Position numbers and translations under genes: made by a program. DNA of 64,000 bases from Methylocystis sp. IM3 (GTDB lineage Bacteria > Pseudomonadota > Alphaproteobacteria > Rhizobiales > Beijerinckiaceae): NCBI RefSeq assembly GCF_038070105.1, contig NZ_JBBPBZ010000004.1, positions 124,001 through 188,000 on the forward strand, in the 5' to 3' direction. A model generated the notes under the pieces. The model was not told the DNA's origin and ran no database searches. It saw only the letters and a program-made list of their open reading frames with translations. Below, piece by piece: positions 1-8,043 of this stretch (position 1 is the first letter of the stretch; each line of letters opens with the position of its first letter).

Positions 1-897
1 CAGCACGCTTCTCGTGCTGATCTCCTCGGGCCGCGTCCGCGACACGACGACGTCTGTCGCAGCGACGATGACGCGCGCGGCCGCTCCCGGGGCCCCAACG
101 TCACCGGCGACCCAAATCAAACCAGCGGGGTGATCCAGCGCCGTAAGGCCGTGGGAAATAGGTCGATTGGCAACGCGCGCTTCCAGGACAGAAGAGACGT
201 TGAAACGATCTTTTTCAGAAGCTGTCGCAAGCCGACTGAAGGCCGTGGCCGGGTCGCCGACAAATTTCACGCGACCGGAGTCGAGGATGACGACGCAGCG
301 CGCCAGTCGGACCACCTCGTCGACAGCATGGGTGACATAGACCATTGGAACCTTGAATTCGTCACGCACCTTCTCGATCAGCGGAATGATTTCGAGCTTA
401 CGCTGCATGTCGAGCGCGGCAAGCGGCTCGTCGAACAGAAGCAGCTTTGGGCAGGAGAGCAGGGCCCGCCCAATGGCGACGCGCTGTCGTTCCCCGCCGG
501 ACAGCCGCGCCGACGGGCGGGACAGGAGTTGGCCGATTCCCAGCGTTTCGACCACGGCGTCGAAGTCGATGCGAGGGGCGTCACGCGGCGCGAACCAGCG
601 GCCGTAAAGCAGGTTCTGTTTGACGCTCAGATGGGGAAACAGGTGCGAGTCTTGAAAGACGAGCCCTATTCGGCGCCGGGAAACCGGCACGAACACCCCC
701 ACTTCAATGTCAACCAGAGTTTCGCCGTCGAACCGAACATAGCCCAAGTCGGGCCGCATCAACCCGGCGATGATGTTGAGCGTGACGGATTTACCCGAGC
801 CGGACTGGCCGAAAAGCGCGGTAACGCCCGTGTTGTTGCGAAAGGCTACGTCGAGCGAAAAGGCCCCAACGGCGAGTTGGACATCGACCTCGATCAT
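1..897 (-). CDS. modC: Molybdate ABC transporter ATP-binding protein ModC (3' end outside window)
   Basis: This is the cytoplasmic ATPase that powers molybdate import through ModB. The reading frame is open from ATG at 897 to the window edge, giving 299 codons; ModC proteins usually have about 350-360, so the C-terminal end is missing. Visible motifs are Walker A GQSGSGKS, the ABC signature LSGGERQRV, Walker B LLLFDEP with the D-loop, and a switch histidine in VTHAVDEV. The last visible residues look like the start of a TOBE/Mop molybdate-binding domain (RPEEIS). The start overlaps the modB stop codon (ATGA), which indicates translational coupling. No start-codon alternative is needed. The assignment rests on motifs plus the modA-modB context. 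Confidence 0.95.
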   Translation of the reverse strand, partial: MIEVDVQLAVGAFSLDVAFRNNTGVTALFGQSGSGKSVTLNIIAGLMRPDLGYVRFDGETLVDIEVGVFVPVSRRRIGLVFQDSHLFPHLSVKQNLLYGRWFAPRDAPRIDFDAVVETLGIGQLLSRPSARLSGGERQRVAIGRALLSCPKLLLFDEPLAALDMQRKLEIIPLIEKVRDEFKVPMVYVTHAVDEVVRLARCVVILDSGRVKFVGDPATAFSRLATASEKDRFNVSSVLEARVANRPISHGLTALDHPAGLIWVAGDVGAPGAAARVIVAATDVVVSRTRPEEISTRSVL

Positions 898-1613
898 TCA
901 ACGGTCCCCAGACGCCTTTCCGCCCACCACTGCACGCCTTCGGAAGCAATGAGCGCGGAGAGCGCGATGAAGACCGCGACTAAGGTCAAGCGCATAGCGC
1001 TCTCGTCCCCGCCTGGAACCTGCGTGTAGCTGTAGATCGCCGCCGAGATCGTCTGAGTCTCTCCAGGAATGTTCGAGACGAAAGTAATCGTCGCGCCAAA
1101 TTCGCCGAGAGCTTTTGCGAATGCGAGGATGGCGCCGACAATGACCCCTGACGTGGAGAGGGGAAGCGTTACCATGAAAAAGGTCCAGACTCTGTTGGCC
1201 CCCAATGTTTCGGAAGCAAGCTCAAGCCGCCGATCAACCGACTCAAATGACAGACGCATAGCCCGCACCATGAGCGGGAACCCCATGACCGCGCAGGCGA
1301 CCGCAGCGCCTGTCCATCGGAAGGAGAAGACAATTCCGACTTCCGCAAGATAGGCGCCGAGGAGCCCCTTGCGCCCCAGTAGCAGCAACAGAGTGAATCC
1401 CGTCACAACCGGCGGCAGAACCAGAGGCAGGTGGACGAACCCATTGAGAATGGTTTTGCCTGGGAATTGCCAACGCGCGAGCGCGTAAGCAGTGAAGATC
1501 CCAAACGGTAAGCTCGCAAACGTCGCGACGGTCGCGATCTTCAGCGAAAGCCGAATTGCCGTCCACTCCGCCGGCGACAGGTCGATCAATGCCGGGAGAT
1601 TAAAGTCGAGCAT
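894..1613 (-). CDS. modB: Molybdate ABC transporter permease ModB
   Basis: This 239-residue inner-membrane permease forms the channel for molybdate (and tungstate) and couples to ModC. It has about five hydrophobic segments. The EAA-type cytoplasmic loop near residues 130-150 (LELASETLGANRVWTF) is where the ATPase docks, and the segment ALGEFGATITFV is typical of ModB. The start has a clear ribosome site (AGAGGAG) just upstream. It lies 35 bases after modA and overlaps modC by four bases, so modA-modB-modC is one operon. Length and motifs match full-length ModB proteins, and nothing looks truncated. Confidence 0.96.
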   Translation of the reverse strand: MLDFNLPALIDLSPAEWTAIRLSLKIATVATFASLPFGIFTAYALARWQFPGKTILNGFVHLPLVLPPVVTGFTLLLLLGRKGLLGAYLAEVGIVFSFRWTGAAVACAVMGFPLMVRAMRLSFESVDRRLELASETLGANRVWTFFMVTLPLSTSGVIVGAILAFAKALGEFGATITFVSNIPGETQTISAAIYSYTQVPGGDESAMRLTLVAVFIALSALIASEGVQWWAERRLGTVE

Positions 1614-1648
1614 CCGGCTCTCCTCTTTCGCGCAGCTGCAGTCCCGCT

Positions 1649-2449
1649 TTATTTGGGGAGCACCGTGAAGCCCTGTTCAGTCAGGATTTTCCGCGCTGTG
1701 GGTGACGAGAGAATCTCCAGAAAGGCCGACGCGTCCGGATTTTTCGCGGCGGAAGTCAGCGCGACTGGATAAATGATCGGACTATGGCTCGCCTCCGGGA
1801 AGACGCCCACAACCCTGACCTTGCTGTCGGCTTTCGCGTCTGTGGCATAGACAATCCCGAATTTGGCTTCGCCTCGAGAAACCAGCATCAGCGCATTCCG
1901 GATGTTGTCGGCCTGCGCGAGCTTGGGCTCGACTTGTTTAAAAACTCCCAAAGCTTCGAGCGACTGCTTTGCGTAGATTCCCCCTGGGCAAGCGGCGATC
2001 GTGCAGACGGCCACCTTGCTGTTCCCCGTCGCCCCCGCCAGATCGAAACCCGGGGCAATCTTGAGATCGACTTTTTGATCAACCGGTTCGATCAAAACCA
2101 ATTCGTTCTGGAGAAGATTGCGCCGCGTCGCGTCTTGGATAAGCTTACGTTTTTGTAGATAGTCCATCCATTCTTGATCGGCGGATACGAACAGGTCTGC
2201 GGGGGCGCCATATTCGATCTGTCGAGCGAGAGAGCCGGATGAACCGTAAGCGATCGAAACCTCTTTTCCAGTCTGCGCCTTCCAGGCCTCGGCCACCGCA
2301 TCCAGCGCGTTTTTCATGCTCGCAGCCGCGAAAACCAAAACCGGCGCCGCTTTTTTCTCCGCGCCACGGGCGACGGCGGCTCCGCCCCCCATGCTCGCCA
2401 TCAAGAGCGCAACTGTGCAGACGAGACGAAGAGACGCCTGAAGGAACAT
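1649..2449 (-). CDS. modA: Periplasmic molybdate-binding protein ModA
   Basis: This is the solute-binding protein that captures molybdate in the periplasm and delivers it to ModBC. The 266 residues begin with a Sec signal peptide (hydrophobic residues about 8-27, cleavage near VARGAEK). The mature part has family hallmarks: VFAAASMKNALD, with the anion-binding serine, followed by YGSSGSLARQIEYGAPADLF and SRGEAKFGIVYATDA. It is the first gene of the modABC operon. Upstream, at 2518-2526, lies a CGCTATATA sequence that matches a ModE operator half-site, so repression by ModE-molybdate is plausible. No anomalies were seen. Confidence 0.96.
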   Translation of the reverse strand: MFLQASLRLVCTVALLMASMGGGAAVARGAEKKAAPVLVFAAASMKNALDAVAEAWKAQTGKEVSIAYGSSGSLARQIEYGAPADLFVSADQEWMDYLQKRKLIQDATRRNLLQNELVLIEPVDQKVDLKIAPGFDLAGATGNSKVAVCTIAACPGGIYAKQSLEALGVFKQVEPKLAQADNIRNALMLVSRGEAKFGIVYATDAKADSKVRVVGVFPEASHSPIIYPVALTSAAKNPDASAFLEILSSPTARKILTEQGFTVLPK

Positions 2450-2517
2450 GATAAGACCCTTCCCGTGGCGGCTCGGTAGAACAGACTCCTGAGCGGCCCG
2501 CGAACGATAACGTGGAC

Positions 2518-2541
2518 CGCTATATACTGGACTAATACAGA
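2518..2541. promoter_or_regulatory. Possible ModE operator upstream of modA
   Basis: CGCTATATA at 2518-2526 matches the known ModE half-site (CGnTATATA). The expected partner half-site to its right is only weakly present (TAATACAGA). It sits about 70-90 bases upstream of the modA start. The match is by eye and one half-site is poor, so confidence is limited. Confidence 0.45.
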
Positions 2542-2653
2542 TGACTTGGCCAGCTCAGATTTAGATTGAGCCTAGGACACGAGACCGCGAGTCTCGGCAA
2601 TCGGCGCACGACGCCCAAAATGAGCCGCCGGGACGCCGGCGGCTCTTTGGAGA

Positions 2654-2857
2654 TCAGACCGCCACCATCACGTCCGAGGACTTGATGATCGCCTTTACCT
2701 TCTCGCCGACCTTGAGAGCGAGTTCGTCGACAGACTCGTTGGTGATGGCAGCCGTAACGATGGCGCCGTTGACGTCAATGAGAACGTGCGCCGTCGTAGC
2801 GCCCTTTTTGATGTCCTTAACCGTGCCGTCGAGCACATTACGAGCTGAAATCTTCAT
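2654..2857 (-). CDS. mop: Molbindin (Mop-domain molybdate-binding protein)
   Basis: This 67-residue cytoplasmic protein consists of a single Mop/TOBE domain (MKISARNVLDGTV, then AAITNESVDELALKVG and IIKSSDVMVAV). Family members form hexamers that bind molybdate and store or buffer it for cofactor synthesis. The chosen ATG at 2857 has a good ribosome site (AGGGAG, seven bases upstream); a longer reading frame exists but has no supporting signal. It sits next to the modABC operon but is transcribed separately on the same strand. By eye about 52 of 67 positions agree with a second molbindin at 58782-58988, so the window holds two paralogues. Confidence 0.93.
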   Translation of the reverse strand: MKISARNVLDGTVKDIKKGATTAHVLIDVNGAIVTAAITNESVDELALKVGEKVKAIIKSSDVMVAV

Positions 2858-3276
2858 GGTTTTCTCCCTTCTGCAAAGCTGTGGCCTAACTTCCCGCAAC
2901 TCATACCCGGCAGGCGCGATGGCCGCCGTTCGACACCATTTAGATAGGCGCCTCCTACCCCGACCTGCAATATGCTGAAGCCGTGCGTTTGTTCCGGCTT
3001 GATCCAAGCATCTGCATCCTCGAAGAGAGGATCAAAGGTTGGCGAACGACGCTGTTCGGATAACGAAAAACGGCAAATCCCATCGCCGACAGTCCTTTAT
3101 GTTGCGTACCGCCAAAGTCGCCTATCTTTGAAAAGGCCGCAGGTTTTGCAAAATGTGCGCTTTTCTACGGCGCGGCTTTCCATAAAAAGCCTTTACGACA
3201 GAAGAGCCCATGTTGCGAACCGTCGGCAACGTCGTAACCTTCCCTGTCATCGGAACTGAAAGCTGCGCTCAAACAA
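2858..3276. other. Intergenic region between divergent mop and TrmO-like gene
   Basis: About 420 bases carry no convincing gene; open frames here have atypical composition and no recognisable domain. It must hold the divergent promoters of the molbindin and TrmO-like genes. No clear ModE box was seen. Confidence 0.5.
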
Positions 3277-3885
3277 ATGATCAATGACGAAATCCGCGCC
3301 GGAGAAGTCGCCATTTCGTGGCTCAATCCAAGCGATGCGAGCGTCGCGGTTATCGGGCGGATAGAAACTCCCTGGAAAACGCGTGCGGAATGCCCGAGAC
3401 AGGGCCAGACCGACGGGCCGCTTTGTCGAATCATCCTGGCCGAAACATGGAAACAAGCGCTTTGTGGAATCGCGAGATACCACCGGCTTGAAGTTATCTA
3501 CTGGCTGCATCTCGCCCGCCGCGATTTGGTGATGCAGTGCTCGCGGTCCGGCAATGAGCCGAGGGGCACTTTCTCATTGCGATCGCCAATGCGGCCGAAT
3601 CCGATCGGCACGTCGATTGCCAAGCTGGAGGCGGTCGAAGATTGCACGCTCCTGGTGCGAGGGCTTGATTGCGTCGACGGCACGCCACTCCTCGACATTA
3701 AGCCCGACCGCCAGAATTCCAGTCGCTGCGGAACGACGAAGCGCCAGTTCCGGTTCATGATAACCAGCAGTTATCAACTGATAAGCCGTTTTCGTTGGAC
3801 GAAACTCGAGGCTCCTCCTATACACCCCACGCGTCATTCGGCAGTGGCGCCTAGGCACTGGCCGCGATGTGGCTACTGCCGGTGA
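3277..3885 (+). CDS. TrmO/TsaA-family protein (tRNA N6-t6A methyltransferase-like)
   Basis: Residues about 22-145 match the UPF0066/TsaA/TrmO beta-barrel family, in which SAM-dependent enzymes methylate N6-threonylcarbamoyladenosine in tRNA-Thr. Typical segments are VAVIGRIETPWKTRAECP, HRLEVIYWLHLARRD, RGTFSLRSPMRPNPIG and GLDCVDGTPLLDIKPDR. After DIKPDR the predicted sequence (about 55 residues) no longer resembles the family and is rich in basic and aromatic residues. The true protein may therefore end with a divergent tail, or a frameshift may lie near 3710. The start is uncertain because no strong ribosome site precedes 3277. It is flanked by a molbindin and a formate dehydrogenase gene; no functional link is evident. 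Confidence 0.75.
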   Translation: MINDEIRAGEVAISWLNPSDASVAVIGRIETPWKTRAECPRQGQTDGPLCRIILAETWKQALCGIARYHRLEVIYWLHLARRDLVMQCSRSGNEPRGTFSLRSPMRPNPIGTSIAKLEAVEDCTLLVRGLDCVDGTPLLDIKPDRQNSSRCGTTKRQFRFMITSSYQLISRFRWTKLEAPPIHPTRHSAVAPRHWPRCGYCR

Positions 3886-3951
3886 AGACTGGGCAACCTG
3901 TCGGACACCGCCTCTCGGACTGGCCAAATCCGCCCTCGATCCGGTTGTATT

Positions 3952-3993
3952 GAACCGCAAACGAAACCTCACTCGGGGGTTCGTTTGCGGTTC
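3952..3993. repeat. Perfect 14-bp inverted repeat with 14-base loop
   Basis: GAACCGCAAACGAA at 3952-3965 is the exact reverse complement of TTCGTTTGCGGTTC at 3980-3993. No T-run follows, so it is not a classic terminator. It may be the end of the TrmO-like transcript, a regulator site or a small repetitive element. Confidence 0.85.
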
Positions 3994-4050
3994 TTGCGCT
4001 TCTCACAAAGGGCCCGGCTGTCTCGCAATTTTCATCTTCATTCGCCGCCG

Positions 4051-4121
4051 TTCATTTTGATAAGCGCCGCTTCATTGCTTCGCGTCAGGCGCGAGATCCT
4101 TCATTTCGATAAACGGCGCTT
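4051..4121. repeat. Pair of 22-base direct repeats upstream of fdh
   Basis: TTCATTTTGATAAGCGCCGC plus TT (4051-4072) recurs as TTCATTTCGATAAACGGCGC plus TT (4100-4121), with three differences and a 49-base period. GATAAGCGCCG (4059-4069) also forms a perfect inverted repeat with CGGCGCTTATC (4114-4124). The spacing and position fit binding sites of a transcription factor acting on the downstream gene. Confidence 0.75.
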
Positions 4122-4266
4122 ATCATGGCATCAGCCAAAACGAATGGAGCGTTCCGCGCGTTGGTTTAGGAACCACATGACGCTTCCAATAAATCAGCGC
4201 GTGGACCGCGCAGGGGAGAGGCGTCGCCACTAACACGGCCCCCTAGCGCGTCAGGAGGATTCGCTC

Positions 4267-5469
4267 ATGGCAAAAGTAGTTTGTGTCCTTTACGACGATC
4301 CGGTCGGCGGCTATCCGAAGACCTATGCACGTGATGACGTCCCGCAGCCGAAAGTCTATCCCGATGGCCAGACGTTGCCGACGCCCAAGGCGATCGACTT
4401 CAAGCCCGGCACGTTGCTCGGGAGCGTTTCGGGCGAGCTTGGGTTGCGTAAATTTCTGGAGTCGAATGGACATCAGCTGGTCGTGACGTCCAGCAAGGAC
4501 GGCGCCGACAGCGTGCTCGACCGTGAGTTGCACGATGCGGAGATCGTGATCTCCCAGCCCTTCTGGCCCGCTTACATGACGGCCGAGCGGATCGCCAAAG
4601 CGAAGAAGCTCAAGATGATCGTGACGGCGGGAATTGGCTCCGACCATACCGACTTGCAGGCCGCAATCAAAAATAACGTCACGGTCGCCGAAGTCACCTA
4701 TTGCAACAGCAATGCCGTAGCCGAACATGTCGTCATGTCCATCCTGGCGCTGGTGCGCAACTTCGTCCCCTCGCATGACATCATTCTCAAAGGCGGCTGG
4801 AACATCGCCGACGCGGTTTCGCGCTCCTATGACCTCGAGGCGATGCAGGTTGGCACCGTGGCCGCCGGCCGGATCGGCTTGCGCGTCCTCCGCCTCCTGA
4901 AACCCTTCGGCGTCGGACTGCACTACATGGATCGCCACCGCCTCCCGAAATCTGTCGAGGAGGAGCTGGATCTCACCTATCACTCAGACCTCCAAAGCCT
5001 CGCCAAGGTCAGCGACGTCGTAACGCTGAACTGCCCGCTGCATCCCGAAACCGAGCACATGATCAATGCGGACACGCTGAGGCTCTTCAAGCGTGGCGCC
5101 TATATCGTGAATACCGCGCGCGGCAAGCTCGTCGATCGCGACGCCCTGGTGCGCGCGCTGGAGGACGGCCACATCGCCGGTTACGCTGGCGACGTCTGGT
5201 TCCCGCAGCCGCCAGCCAAGGATCATCCCTGGCGGACGATGCCCCACCACGCCATGACGCCGCACATCTCAGGCACGAGTCTGTCGGCGCAGACGCGCTA
5301 CGCAGCGGGCGTTCGTGAGATCCTCGAATGCTATTTCGAGGGCCGTCCCATCCGCGATGAATATCTCGTCGTGCAGGGCGGCAAGCTCGCCGGCGTCGGC
5401 GCGCATTCCTACAGCGAGGGCGATGCGACCGGCGGCTCGGACGAAGCGGCCAAATTCAAGGTCGCCTGA
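4267..5469 (+). CDS. fdh: NAD-dependent formate dehydrogenase (metal-free, D-2-hydroxyacid dehydrogenase family)
   Basis: This enzyme oxidises formate to CO2 with NAD+, giving NADH in the last step of methanol or methane oxidation. The 400 residues run colinear with the Pseudomonas sp. 101/Moraxella type enzyme. Expected active-site residues are present: the TAGIGSDH segment near 120-127 (substrate-binding Ile), the Asn of TYCNSNAVAEH near 146, Arg of NTARGK near 284, Gln of FPQPP near 313 and His of TPHISGTS near 332. The nucleotide-binding loop reads GTVAAGRIG. The start has a strong ribosome site (AGGAGG). The enzyme needs no metal, unlike the molybdenum FdsA encoded 5 kb away, so it could sustain formate oxidation when molybdenum is short; that is inference. 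Confidence 0.97.
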   Translation: MAKVVCVLYDDPVGGYPKTYARDDVPQPKVYPDGQTLPTPKAIDFKPGTLLGSVSGELGLRKFLESNGHQLVVTSSKDGADSVLDRELHDAEIVISQPFWPAYMTAERIAKAKKLKMIVTAGIGSDHTDLQAAIKNNVTVAEVTYCNSNAVAEHVVMSILALVRNFVPSHDIILKGGWNIADAVSRSYDLEAMQVGTVAAGRIGLRVLRLLKPFGVGLHYMDRHRLPKSVEEELDLTYHSDLQSLAKVSDVVTLNCPLHPETEHMINADTLRLFKRGAYIVNTARGKLVDRDALVRALEDGHIAGYAGDVWFPQPPAKDHPWRTMPHHAMTPHISGTSLSAQTRYAAGVREILECYFEGRPIRDEYLVVQGGKLAGVGAHSYSEGDATGGSDEAAKFKVA

Positions 5470-5560
5470 CCCCTCCCCAGAAGGGGACTTGGCCAACGGG
5501 CGTCGGCCGCAAACCGACGGCGTCCGTTGGCGTCGAATATGAATAGGCTGAAAGACATTC

Positions 5561-6019
5561 ATGACAGAGGCGCGCTCGATTCTCTTCGCCGGGGCTGGCG
5601 GCTTTACGCTCATTCTCGGGCTCACGCTCCTCGGCGCGCGCCTCGATCAGCAAATGATTCTGGGGTCGTTCGGCGCTTCCTGTGTGCTCGTGTTCGGGTT
5701 TCCAGACTTGCCGTTCTCCCAACCCCGGAATGTCGTCTTCGGACACGGCGTTTCATCGCTCATTGGTCTGGGTTGTCTCGAGGCATTAGGCCCCGCCCCA
5801 TGGGCCATGGCTGCCGCCGTCGCGCTGGCGATCATGACCATGATGGCGACCAGGACCGTTCATCCGCCCGCCGGCTCCAATCCGGTGATTATCTTCCTGA
5901 CGCACCCTAAGTGGGCTTTTCTTTTCATGCCCACGATCGCCGGCGCCGCATTGATCATCGCCTTCGCCTTGCTCTACAACAATGCGACACGAGACCAGAA
6001 ATATCCAAAATCCTGGTGA
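5561..6019 (+). CDS. HPP-family integral membrane protein
   Basis: This 152-residue protein has four predicted membrane helices and the family signature HPPAGSNP near residue 104, plus the conserved FGASCVLVFG and PRNVVFGHG segments. HPP proteins are poorly characterised; some plant and cyanobacterial members take part in nitrite transport. The gene lies 91 bases after the formate dehydrogenase on the same strand and just before a LysR regulator, so it may be cotranscribed with either. No substrate can be named from sequence. The length is normal for the family. Confidence 0.85.
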   Translation: MTEARSILFAGAGGFTLILGLTLLGARLDQQMILGSFGASCVLVFGFPDLPFSQPRNVVFGHGVSSLIGLGCLEALGPAPWAMAAAVALAIMTMMATRTVHPPAGSNPVIIFLTHPKWAFLFMPTIAGAALIIAFALLYNNATRDQKYPKSW

Positions 6020-6044
6020 TGCGTATTAATCCGGAGTGTCGGAG

Positions 6045-6959
6045 ATGTTTTTTCGCCAGCTCGAATATCTTGTGACGCTGGCGCGAGAACAGCATTTTGC
6101 GCGCGCCGCGGAGGCCTGCAATGTCTCGCAACCCGCCCTGTCAGCGGCGATCCGACGACTGGAAGAAGAGCTGGGCGTCTCCATCGTCGAGCGTGGACAG
6201 AAGTTTGTCGGGCTGACAGAGGATGGCGCGCGCCTACTCGGCTGGGCGCGTCAAGCGCTCGCGGCATGGGACGGACTGAAACAGGAAGCCTCGGTCTCGC
6301 GCGCCCAATTGAGTGGCGCTCTGCGGGTCGGCGCCATCCCCACGACATTGCCGGTCCTGTCATTGCTGAGCGGCCCCTATTTGCGCGCCTTCCCTGCTGT
6401 TCGGCAATTGGTTCAGTCGCTCAGCAACGAGGAGATCATACGGCGTCTCGACAAGTTCGAGCTGGATATCGGCGTGACCTATCTCGAAGACCAGGACTTG
6501 CACCGGTTCCGCGTCCTGCCCCTTTACCGCGAGCGCTATGTTCTGCTTGCGCGCGACGCCGCCGCGCTTGGCGACTGCGCTTCCATGAGTTGGTGCGACG
6601 CGGCGAAATTGCCGCTCTGCCTCTTGACGCGCAACATGCAGAACAGACGGATCATCGACGCGGCTTTCCAACGCGCTGGCGTTCATCCAAACGTGGTCGT
6701 GGAAACCGACTCTGTCTTCGCCCTTTACTCGAACGTTCGCTGCGCGGAAATCTTCAGCATCATGCCGCACAGCCTGCTCGCGCTCTTCGAGATGCGCGAA
6801 GAGTTGACTGCGATCCCGCTCGCGCCGGACCTTTTTCGCAAGATTGGCATCGTCGCCCTCGACCAGGATCCGGCTCCGCCAATCGTTTCGGCGATTTGGA
6901 AATTGACGAGCCAGCTTGATTTAAACCCCTATTTCAGTTTCCTCGACAACGGCAGCTGA
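6045..6959 (+). CDS. LysR-family transcriptional regulator (FdsR-like position)
   Basis: This is a DNA-binding activator or repressor of 304 residues. The N-terminal winged helix-turn-helix (FFRQLEYLVTLAREQHFARA, then SQPALSAAIRRLEEELG) is followed by a periplasmic-binding-like effector domain (LSGALRVGAIPT, SNEEIIRRLDKFELDIGVTY). ATG at 6045 is preferred because GGAG lies eight bases upstream; a GTG nine bases earlier is possible. In related bacteria a LysR protein beside formate dehydrogenase genes (FdsR) controls them, and this gene sits between the two formate dehydrogenase loci, so that role is plausible. Its 3' end overlaps the convergent amidotransferase gene by 31 bases. Confidence 0.9.
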   Translation: MFFRQLEYLVTLAREQHFARAAEACNVSQPALSAAIRRLEEELGVSIVERGQKFVGLTEDGARLLGWARQALAAWDGLKQEASVSRAQLSGALRVGAIPTTLPVLSLLSGPYLRAFPAVRQLVQSLSNEEIIRRLDKFELDIGVTYLEDQDLHRFRVLPLYRERYVLLARDAAALGDCASMSWCDAAKLPLCLLTRNMQNRRIIDAAFQRAGVHPNVVVETDSVFALYSNVRCAEIFSIMPHSLLALFEMREELTAIPLAPDLFRKIGIVALDQDPAPPIVSAIWKLTSQLDLNPYFSFLDNGS

Positions 6960-7654
6960 TCGATCCATGATCGCCAGAAGCGCAGGGCAGCCTGTTCCAG
7001 CTTAGGCGCCAGCTCTCGGCTTGCCTTTCGCAAAGCCGCGATATCGACCTTTGCCGCCGCCAGCTCGCAGGCGTGTCCGACGTACCATCGCTCGAGCCCG
7101 TCCGCGGTCACCTCGGGGTGAAACTGTAGCCCCAGAGCGTAATCACCGATCGCATAAGCCTGGTTCGCATATCGACTGGAAGACGCAAGACACCGGGCGC
7201 TCGCCGGCAGATCAAAAGTATCGCCGTGGAAATGGAACACGGACGGCGCTTCTGAAAGAAGCCTGCAGAAAGCCGCGTCGTCGGACATGCTTGTTTCGGG
7301 CATGATCGCGCCCCATCCAATTTCCTTCCCATTCACGCCGGGATAGACTTGCGCGCTAAGGGCCTGGGCCATCAGCTGGGCGCCGAGGCATATGCCAAGC
7401 GTTGGCTGTCTGGCGTCGAGACGGCGGCGAATGAAATCAATTTCTCCACGCAGGAACGGGTACGCTTCGATTTCGTAGACCCCTATCGGTCCCCCCAAAA
7501 CAACAACCAGTTCAGACGAAGATGAATCCAAGACGCTGAAATCGGCTGTCGTGGCGTCGATCCACTCGATCGCGGCAGCTCTCCGGGTCAATTCCACACC
7601 GAGCGTGCCCAGATCTTCAAAAGCGACATGGGAAATCGCAATGACATTTTCCAT
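6929..7654 (-). CDS. Class I glutamine amidotransferase-like protein (GMP-synthase type)
   Basis: The 241 residues form a GATase1 domain. The nucleophile elbow GICLGAQ carries the catalytic Cys near residue 92, and the catalytic His-Glu pair appears in LQFHPEVTADG; HFHGDTFDLP is typical of stand-alone GuaA-like proteins. Such proteins transfer ammonia from glutamine or act as glutamine hydrolases on unknown substrates; they lack the synthetase domain of GMP synthase. It lies downstream of the formate dehydrogenase/transporter operon on the same strand and converges with the LysR gene. The physiological substrate cannot be deduced. Confidence 0.85.
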   Translation of the reverse strand: MENVIAISHVAFEDLGTLGVELTRRAAAIEWIDATTADFSVLDSSSSELVVVLGGPIGVYEIEAYPFLRGEIDFIRRRLDARQPTLGICLGAQLMAQALSAQVYPGVNGKEIGWGAIMPETSMSDDAAFCRLLSEAPSVFHFHGDTFDLPASARCLASSSRYANQAYAIGDYALGLQFHPEVTADGLERWYVGHACELAAAKVDIAALRKASRELAPKLEQAALRFWRSWIDQLPLSRKLK

Positions 7655-7731
7655 GGAAGCGACCGCCTCGGGCTACGCGTGACCGGTTCACCTGCGGTAG
7701 CGTGGATGGGGGACCATGCATCGCAGCAGCG

Positions 7732-7998
7732 TCACTGGCGACGAGCGCCGCACAGATCGGCCTGCATCATCTCATATTCTTGGATGATCTTACGCGCCCA
7801 CGACAAGGCTTTTTCGCCATGCGCTGTCAGGGTGATCGGGCTGCTTTGCGTCGTAATCAGAGGCGCTTCCAAATATTTTTCCAGATCGCAGATAGACGTC
7901 ACAACGGTTGCTCGCGTGACATTGCACGCCTGAGCGGCCTGAGCAAAATTGCGTTCACGCGCCAATGCAACGAAATGATGGAGATCGTGGATCATCAT
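7732..7998 (-). CDS. Stand-alone LysR-type DNA-binding domain protein
   Basis: The 88-residue product has only the LysR helix-turn-helix (HDLHHFVALARERNFAQAAQ, then TRATVVTSICDLEKYL) and the start of the linker helix. It has no effector-binding domain, which normally adds about 200 residues. The chosen ATG at 7998 has a strong ribosome site (GGAGGAGG, seven bases upstream), so it may be expressed as a small regulator or dominant-negative partner. Alternatively it is the remnant of a full LysR gene. The DNA-binding part resembles that of the LysR protein at 6045-6959. It follows the transporter gene by 46 bases on the same strand. Confidence 0.7.
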   Translation of the reverse strand: MMIHDLHHFVALARERNFAQAAQACNVTRATVVTSICDLEKYLEAPLITTQSSPITLTAHGEKALSWARKIIQEYEMMQADLCGARRQ

Positions 7999-8043
7999 TC
8001 TGATTGCCTCCTCCATTGAGGGCTGATCACTCTTAGATGTCTC

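Larger units (their letters stand above)
3886..4266. other. Repeat-rich region upstream of formate dehydrogenase
   Basis: No gene is supported. The region holds a perfect 14-bp inverted repeat (3952-3993) and two 22-base direct repeats (4051-4072 and 4100-4121). The probable promoter for the formate dehydrogenase gene lies here. Confidence 0.6.

Noticed and set aside
130..1029. Long plus-strand open frame opposite modC
   Set aside because: It is the shadow of modC on the other strand, which has complete ABC-transporter motifs; the plus-strand product has no domain.
3700..3885. Possible frameshift at the end of the TrmO-like gene
   Set aside because: The last 55 residues do not look like the family, but no alternative frame gave a clearly better match, so no frameshift is claimed.
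4243..4983. 246-codon minus-strand frame opposite formate dehydrogenase
   Set aside because: It is a frame shadow in GC-rich coding DNA; the plus-strand enzyme is unmistakable.
5470..5500. Hairpin TCCCC-AGAA-GGGGA after the formate dehydrogenase
   Set aside because: The stem is only five pairs and no T-run follows, so a terminator is not supported.
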